From: Phoronis ovalis
Taxonomy: Eukaryota > Phoronida > Phoronidae
Length of the DNA: 13,904 nucleotides
Assembly: GCA_028565635.1 (NCBI GenBank)
Contig: JAOXYB010035372.1
Location: 1-13,904, forward strand
Reading direction: 5' to 3'
Part shown: in pieces, positions 8,675 through 13,904 of the stretch
Position numbering within the stretch: position 1 is the first letter of the stretch
Layout: the number at the start of each line of letters is the position of its first letter
The notes under the pieces: model-generated
What the model saw: only the letters and a program-made list of their open reading frames with translations
What the model was told of the DNA's origin: nothing
Databases searched by the model: none
Made by a program: the position numbers and the translations under genes

Positions 8675-9110
8675 AAATCTCTTAGCAGAGCATTAAAGAC
8701 TATCTAACGAAGTTTTGACATGGAGTTTAATGTTTACACAGTTATCCTTCTCTCACAGACTCTGTGTGGGCAGTGAGTAAATAATTTGTATAACTTTTCC
8801 AAAAGAAGTTTAAAGTACAAACTATCTAATTTCTTAGAAACAGTGAGCTGTGCATGTCAAAAAAGTTATGCTCTAAAATGGAGATCACTGATAATCAGCT
8901 GTATCTTTTCAGTACATGGTCATAGTAATAAAAGATTTGAAGTGTTCTTAATATGGTATGTACATGCAACTTGTACCATGGTTATGTGGCTGGGTGTTAA
9001 ACTTCACTGGACATCGCCACCAAAGTTATGTACAGTTAAATCTGAAACAGTATCTTGTCAACTCTCACAAAAGTCACATCTGGTTTTATTCATATTTTGT
9101 ATTTAATAAA
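8675..9110 (+). terminator. PSMB2: PSMB2 3' UTR and candidate poly(A) signals
   Basis: Downstream of the PSMB2 stop there are two AATAAA hexamers on the plus strand, at 8927-8932 (about 250 nt after the stop) and 9105-9110 (about 430 nt after). Either could set the mRNA end. The long open frame here (8786-9106) begins without an ATG and resembles no family, so it is read as UTR. Confidence 0.6.
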
Positions 9111-9224
9111 TAACAAAACATAACATAAATTTTATGAAAGTAATGTGGTCGTATTTCATTATATTAACACTCCAGTATCATTTTTAACACCAGGGACTAT
9201 TCGACTCGTGTCTTGTCTTTTAAT
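9085..9224 (-). terminator. Candidate poly(A) signals of the MFSD1-like gene
   Basis: Reading the minus strand downstream of the stop at 9343-9341, there is ATTAAA at 9224-9219 and AATAAA at 9090-9085. The second lies only 14 bp from the plus-strand AATAAA at 9105-9110, so the two convergent transcripts may end back-to-back or overlap. Confidence 0.5.
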
Positions 9225-9340
9225 AATCCTTCCTGTTTTGAAATATATTCCATTTCTACTTCATTGTAAAATTAAAGGTGCATATTCCACTGAAATGGAT
9301 GATGTTCTTTTAAAACATGATATTGCAGCAAAGATGGATT

Positions 9341-9454
9341 CTAGTCATTAATCGCCATTTTTGGAACTAGCAGACTTTTCTCATCATTGTTTCCGAGATA
9401 TTGAGCTTCTTTGTTTAACCTCTTGGATTTTGTGCATCGATCAAGTATTCCATC
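9341..9454 (-). CDS. MFSD1: MFSD1-like last exon, cytosolic tail
   Basis: Acceptor TTTTTTTAG|GATGGA in phase 0; stop TAG at 9343-9341. Encodes DGILDRCTKSKRLNKEAQYL and GNNDEKSLLVPKMAIND. The tail is hydrophilic and contains DEKSLL, which fits the acidic dileucine consensus [DE]xxxL[LI] for endolysosomal sorting. No homologous tail sequence was recalled for this stretch; the call rests on splice sites, phase and position. Confidence 0.75.
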   Translation of the reverse strand, partial: DGILDRCTKSKRLNKEAQYLGNNDEKSLLVPKMAIND

Positions 9455-12400
9455 CTAAAAAAATGTGAATTTTCAACTGAAGAAAAAACCCCGGCAATTT
9501 GTGCATATCTGCATATGGTTTATAACTTAATGCTAGGTGTCCTAACTGACCTTTGACCTACATTGATGCTCAGTTGTAGCTCTAAGAAGTATGTAGCATC
9601 TAGATTCTACAATTTTTTTGTAGGTCCTAGAAATAAATTTTGAACTTGTAGCTACAATTTTCTAGGTCCTAAAAGTATCTAACACATAAGTCTATAGCTC
9701 CTAGCTACAATTTTTCAGGTCATAGAAATCTTATACCTTGACTATCGATTATTGCCCATAAAATGCTTGATAGTTAATTGAAAAGATGTCAAAAAATGAT
9801 TTCACCTTTAATACCTATTAAGTATCCTTAAAGGTCATCGAAATGACTTTGTAACCCAATACGATTATTTGAAATTGCTTGAGCAAGTTTAGAAATTTTG
9901 ACCTCAAGTACCATGCCCCTAACTGTACCGTCTTCAAGATATAGGTAGCTGAAAATTGTAAGAAAGTTATCCCTTGCAGTAGTAACCATAATAAGCAGAT
10001 GATTGATATGGAATTGTGCATAAAACAGTCATTGAAAACCCAAAGTGAAGTTATGTAGCGTTATTGCTGCTGAAAGTAATGTGCCATGACGAGGTCTTTA
10101 CTCAGCATATCCAATGTGATACTAGCAAAAATAGCTATAACATTTAAGATTTTCTAAATCTTTTATTACTATAGGCACTTACCCCTTTTTTTCTATCAGT
10201 AAAGACGAGTAATGCAGCAAAAACAACACATAAAACAGCAGTGCTTAGTAGAAATATCATCACATGTTGCCATCTCAATAGCTTTTGCTGTTTTGATAAA
10301 CTGTAGAAGAGAAAACTGGAAAATTAAGTGGGTGAGGAATAATACCATGTTTCGGCATAGTACAAATCATGCAGAATCACAGTGACTGGATGTATTCTAC
10401 ACTTAATCTGGATTTTGCAACGCAACATATTTAGTCAAATTTTGGATCAGCATTTAACCTACTTTTCATTCTAAGATACCATCGAATGCATAACACCCTC
10501 ACACCTATGGCCTTCATAAATCTATACCTTTAAATTGTCCAGGCAACAAAATGGACAAAGTTAACATGGAAATGGACAAATACAGCATGAAGAAGTACCT
10601 TAAAAATTGGAATGCTTTAGGTTGAAGTGCTTGAATAAAAGAATCTTGTATTAATGAGAATTTGCATGCCCCCTGGGGGAAAATCTTGGACCCGCCACGG
10701 AATATAACTGTCTCACGATTCTAATTATGAGTGCATTCAAGAATATGATATGACAAAAGAACTATAAAAAGTTTAAGTTTATTAAATCATACCTTGCATC
10801 ATTTTTACTGCCAAGGATCCCTCCAATCACAAGATCACAAATTCCTATAGCAATACAATCTGCAGAGTATGTCAAACCAAGTGCTGTCCCTATCATGCTT
10901 TCATGCACAAGTAATGGTATTGATGATTTCACAATAGCCTACAAAAATTTAAACTACAATTTTCACATTTTAGTCTAGAAATGTTGAGGAAAAGGTCAAG
11001 TATACTTTATCAAGTTTTGGTTCAGGAAATGGTCCAGTCTGAATCAATCCATCCGTCAGTGTTCCATGCCTTCTCAACTAACGTCTGAGCTTATTCATCA
11101 AATTGTAGCTTACAATAATAGCTGGTATAATAATGAACTAAGCGGGTAGCTAGTATTTATATATCTTACCGCAGCTATTGATACTGAAAATCCTAAGGTA
11201 ATTGTAAAAATCAGAGGTATAACGGAGGTATACGCTAACACCGCAAAGACTGGTATATTCAGAACAGTACCAACAAGATAACCAGCAGCTCTGTAACCAA
11301 ATCTGTCCTGTGAATATACAAGACTGCTGTTAGTAATATTCATAAGTGTTTTTTGCAACTAAATTGCACCACCATAATTAACAATTAAACAGTGGGATTC
11401 TTGCAAAATATTTTAATATGGTAATCAATGCCCTGCAACAGGTTTTGATTACTATTATAGTTATTGTTTATTTGCTTCAAGATATTGTTACATCACCATT
11501 TTAGCAAAAGCTAAAATTTCTAGTATAATACGTAATTCGTAGCTAGATCACTGCACTTTCTGAAATAAAAACAACAAAAGGTCCATTAATTGTCCATGAG
11601 CCATATAGCATGATGAGCCAATATATTTTGAAATCAAAATGGCAGAATGAGATATAAGCACATGCATATATTAGCAGTCGTCTCAACATATGAATTCTGT
11701 TGGATTGTAAGCAAAAAGGCCTTTCATGTAGATGCTTAAATTATAGACTACTTGTCCCACCAGAAATGAAAGAAATTTTAAAATTAGGTTAAGGTCTATA
11801 TAAGGTCTTATGCTGCACAATTGTCACAGACAAATGCTCAACTAGTTGCAAATTAAAGAGTCTACCTATCAGGTTTTCAAGATATGGGGCATACATTGTT
11901 ATAACAAGACAAACATGACTGCTAGTCACCCATGTTGGAAGTGACCTAGTAGGTAAATTACCCTTTAGTAAACCCATATATATTTACCAGTTGGCCGATA
12001 TTGAAAGTGATTGATCTATGTTACGATGTTAAAATCAAACCTGACTTATTGTGTTAAAACATGGTTGCCAGTCAGTCACTTAGTGGAAGTGATAAAGTTC
12101 AAAACTGATACTGACCTGTATTTTGACCTATATTTACCCAACGCTTAATATTAAGTTGATCTCATAAAACAGAATTAAGCTGTTAATTGTCACATGACAA
12201 AGAAAGTTAACGGAACCATGCATGCATGCACAGATGGCATCCCCTAACTTAAATCACGTAATCACCACTAATCAACAAGCAGCACGATATTATCTGGGCT
12301 TCAAAGCAAGCACAGTAATACAGTTTAAAACAATTAAAATACATAAAATTACTTTTTAGGCCAAAATGGTAGAAACACTTACCACTAAACAACCAAGTAT

Positions 12401-13904
12401 TGGTGACATTACAATTGCAACATAATAAACTGCTCCAGAAATACGTGTTGAAGTAGTGTCTGTATAACCATATTTTTCTTGAAAATACTCACTAAAAAGA
12501 AAATGCATTACAAATAAAACATAATGAGGAAGATGACTTAATTTGATCTACAGACTAAACTTATCAGGCTTATCTCTTTTTCCCTGTGAGAAACAAGCAT
12601 CAACTTTTGAATAACGATTATAACAGGAATTATTATCATGTCAAACAAGTGCCATAACAAGTAATTAAATATCATAAACACTGCAGTTACATATGATACA
12701 GTTATTCTCAATTATTACATAATTTTACATAGCTTTCAAGAATACAACAAAAAATCTCGAGTTTAATGTTTATATGCACCAAAGACACGGATTGCATTAT
12801 ATTTAACATATTAAAAAAATTAACTTCATCTATATAAATAAAAGCAGGCGTGGATACAGGGGGTTCCACCGTTTCTAGAACAGGGTCACGAAATTTCTAG
12901 GAAAAAACATTCCATGAAAACTATGAAAATCAGGTTGCATGTTTGTTGGAAAATGCTCACGAGTTACTGACTGTTTTCCTCGGCTATAAGCACTTTCTTT
13001 GTTCCTTGTTTCTGTTACATCATTTGAATGTACGTACTGGCTGTAATATGAATAATGAGTGTTCCTACTACATGCATTCAGTAATCCTGCATACTGTATT
13101 TAATCCATCTCTTTAACAGCATTACCAGCAGCAAGATAATAAAGCTTAATCATTTTGGTATTGTTGCAGTATTTGGGTTTGAATCGACCACGAGGAGAAT
13201 GTGAAACTACCAATAATGGGGCAGAAATTTGTTTGCAAATAAATAAAATTGGTTACCTTGAATTTGACAAAAAAGCAAAATATCCACAATAGAAGAACAA
13301 ACTTGTTAACACTAATATCCAAAATGTTAATGGAAAATGCTTGACATCAGTTATTCTCTGAAATTCAAACAAATCAATGGTGAGGATGAACCAAGTGTTG
13401 AGTTATTGCGCAATGCGAATGATTTATATTGCTTGCTGTTCCTGAATGATCGGCTATACCAGCAAATGCTTGTAATTGTACTACAGAAAATCTGTAACAG
13501 ATAAAGCCTACTTAACAACAGTTCTGAAACCCAGAATTATATTGAATTCCTCCTTCTTTTCGCATGAGCGGCAGAGTAATGTGAATACTTTTTACAATGC
13601 TGTAAGTATACATTGAAAGTCATCAAATCTGAGGTTAACAGCAGGAGATTAGTGCTTGTAAAAAAAAGAATGTCAGATTGAGCATAAAGTTACAGACTAC
13701 TTTTACAAAATTCCTTCTTTATCAGAGTATAATTAAGAGATGCTTTTACCACTTTCCTAGACTGTTCTTGAAGATGGCTTCTTTTACCTAGTCTTTGCAT
13801 ACCATAGGTATCGAGTAAAGAAACTATTACTGCAGAAACTAAACCAAAACCACACAATGCAGCACCTGTACATAACAGCTTCTGTTTATCTTCCATGTCA
13901 TATA
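9341..13904 (-). CDS. MFSD1: MFSD1-like lysosomal MFS transporter, C-terminal seven exons
   Basis: Major facilitator superfamily protein resembling MFSD1, a lysosomal membrane transporter known to move dipeptides with its partner GLMP. CDS is complement join of 13750-13904 (partial), 13257-13357, 12383-12491, 11170-11307, 10793-10938, 10183-10300 and 9341-9454: about 292 residues, the C-terminal half. Predicted TM6 lies in the first exon, TM7 in the second, TM8 in the third, TM9-10 in the fourth/fifth, TM11 in the fifth and TM12 in the sixth. Family marks are ITDVKHFPLTFW before TM7 (human TDVKDFSLPLW), MSPILGCLVDRFG after TM8 (human MSPVFGLLVDKTG, the MFS motif-A repeat) and IGTALGLTYS in TM11 (human LGTAYGFMQS). 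The C-terminal tail carries DEKSLL. Divergence from human is substantial, so a paralogue in the same family is possible. The 5' half lies off the right edge; the ATG at 13896 is internal. Confidence 0.85.
9607..9740. repeat. Imperfect tandem repeat, three units
   Basis: CTACAATTTTT followed by TAGGTCCTAGAAA-like sequence begins at 9607, 9652 and 9705 (periods about 45 and 53 bp). Lies in the intron before the last exon of the MFSD1-like gene. Confidence 0.5.
10183..10300 (-). CDS. MFSD1: MFSD1-like exon (TM12)
   Basis: Acceptor TTCTACAG|TTTATC, donor GGG|GTAAGT. A charged linker SLSKQQKLLRWQ leads into hydrophobic VMIFLLSTAVLCVVFAALLV, ending in basic TDRKKG, as expected for the last helix facing the cytosol. 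Confidence 0.84.
10430..10555. repeat. Dispersed repeat family, fragment D
   Basis: Partial copy of the first half of the family: GGATCAGCATTTAACCTACT, CACACCTATGGCCTTCATAA, ATCTATACC and AAATTGTCCAGGCAA. Lies in the intron between the TM11 and TM12 exons of the MFSD1-like gene. Confidence 0.6.
10793..10938 (-). CDS. MFSD1: MFSD1-like exon (TM10 end to TM11)
   Basis: Acceptor TTTGTAG|GCTATT, donor GCAAG|GTATGA. Encodes AIVKSSIPLLVHESMIGTAL and GLTYSADCIAIGICDLVIGG, ILGSKNDA. The H/E-x-x-GTAxG turn into TM11 aligns with human PEHQLGTAYG. Confidence 0.86.
11170..11307 (-). CDS. MFSD1: MFSD1-like exon (TM9-TM10)
   Basis: Acceptor TTCACAG|GACAGA, donor GCG|GTAAGA, phase 0 at both ends, 46 codons. 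Starts DRFGYRAAGY, completing the GxLVDRFG motif, and continues through two hydrophobic stretches, LVGTVLNIPVFAVLAY and PLIFTITLGFSVSIAA. Confidence 0.86.
11308..12382 (-). other. MFSD1-like intron between TM8 and TM9 exons
   Basis: 1.07-kb intron. Repeat fragment E occupies 11905-12205; 11310-11900 and 12206-12382 are A/T-rich with no recognised feature. Confidence 0.7.
11905..12205. repeat. Dispersed repeat family, fragment E with tripled core
   Basis: Carries three successive versions of the core: ACATGACTGCTAGTCACCCA, then CAGTTGGCCGATATTGAAAG, then ACATGGTTGCCAGTCAGTCA. These are followed by GACCTGTATTTTGACCTATA, TTTACCC and AAGCTGTTA, as at the 3' end of copy A. Within the intron before the TM9 exon. 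Confidence 0.6.
12383..12491 (-). CDS. MFSD1: MFSD1-like exon (TM8)
   Basis: Acceptor CTTTTTAG|TGAGTA, donor GTG|GTAAGT. Encodes EYFQEKYGYTDTTSTRISGA and VYYVAIVMSPILGCLV. The split first codon gives Ser. F-EK-G and the MSP-xGxLV turn match MFSD1. Confidence 0.88.
12492..13256 (-). other. MFSD1-like intron between TM7 and TM8 exons
   Basis: 765-bp intron. A GGCGTGGATACAGGGGG stretch at about 12847 resembles, in inverted form, the CCCCCTGGGGG...GGACCCGCCACGG stretch at 10669-10698 in another intron of the gene. Such C/G-rich motifs look like ends of old DNA transposons, but no full element can be delimited. Confidence 0.4.
13257..13357 (-). CDS. MFSD1: MFSD1-like exon (TM7)
   Basis: Acceptor ATTTCAG|AGAATA, donor TCAAG|GTAACC. 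Encodes RITDVKHFPLTFWILVLTSL and FFYCGYFAFLSNS. The TDVK-F-L-FW block before TM7 is the strongest MFSD1 signature in the window. Confidence 0.87.
13750..13904 (-). CDS. MFSD1: MFSD1-like exon (TM6), partial at right edge
   Basis: The frame is open to the window edge, reading YDMEDKQKLLCTGAALCGFG and on through a hydrophobic helix to SLLDTYGMQRLGKRSHLQEQ, SRKV. It corresponds to TM6 and the start of the large central cytosolic loop. The chosen donor is GTG|GTAAAA (13749-13744), phase 0, which joins RKV to RITDV. An earlier GTGGTA donor one codon upstream is a weaker option. Confidence 0.78.

Noticed and set aside
8786-9106. 106-codon plus-strand frame after PSMB2
   Set aside because: Begins without an ATG, no homology recognised, contains a poly(A) signal; best read as 3' UTR.
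12205-12222. CATGCATGCATGCA run as a microsatellite
   Set aside because: Only about three units; too short to call.
13690-13896. MFSD1-like frame taken as a 68-aa protein starting at the ATG at 13896
   Set aside because: The frame is open to the window edge and the ATG lies just before a transmembrane helix matching TM6; the last part reads past the splice donor into intron.
1-13904. tRNA, rRNA, CRISPR or operon-type structures
   Set aside because: No cloverleaf with a matching box A/B pair, no rRNA core words and no regular spacer array were recognised; gene structure is eukaryotic throughout.

Overview
This is a low-GC stretch of animal nuclear DNA, most likely from an invertebrate metazoan. 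Protein-coding information is split into short exons with consensus GT-AG introns of about 0.2-2.5 kb. The recognisable proteins are animal/eukaryotic housekeeping families, and introns and flanks carry decayed dispersed repeats. No prokaryotic, viral or organellar gene is visible. The species cannot be named from the sequence alone.

Layout: (1) Positions 1-4989, minus strand: the first four coding exons of an ARMC7 homologue (armadillo-repeat protein; known partner of RBM48 at the U6atac cap in the minor spliceosome). The 3' part of the gene lies off the left edge. (2) 4990-5334: a 345-bp gap that must hold the divergent promoters of ARMC7 and PSMB2. (3) 5335-8674, plus strand: a complete six-exon PSMB2 gene (proteasome beta-4 subunit, 200 aa). 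(4) 8675-9340: convergent 3' flanks of PSMB2 and the next gene, with candidate poly(A) signals for both strands inside one 26-bp stretch. (5) 9341-13904, minus strand: the last seven exons of an MFSD1-like lysosomal major-facilitator transporter (predicted TM6-TM12 and a C-terminal tail with an acidic dileucine motif). Its 5' half lies off the right edge.

Non-coding structure: the largest feature is a nested inverted-repeat element (about 3564-4510) in ARMC7 intron 1. A smaller foldback element appears to have inserted into one of its arms. The same intron holds a 189-bp element bounded by 13-bp inverted repeats that contains a hammerhead-ribozyme-like core (CTGATGA, 6-bp stem, GAAA). A dispersed repeat family rich in AGGTCA-type half-sites occurs in at least five places (1-325, 783-1094, 1185-1460, 10430-10555, 11905-12205).

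The three genes share no pathway. Their link is arrangement: head-to-head ARMC7/PSMB2 and tail-to-tail PSMB2/MFSD1-like. Gene models were built by reading exons on both strands and joining them on splice sites, reading phase and remembered family sequence; no database search was possible.
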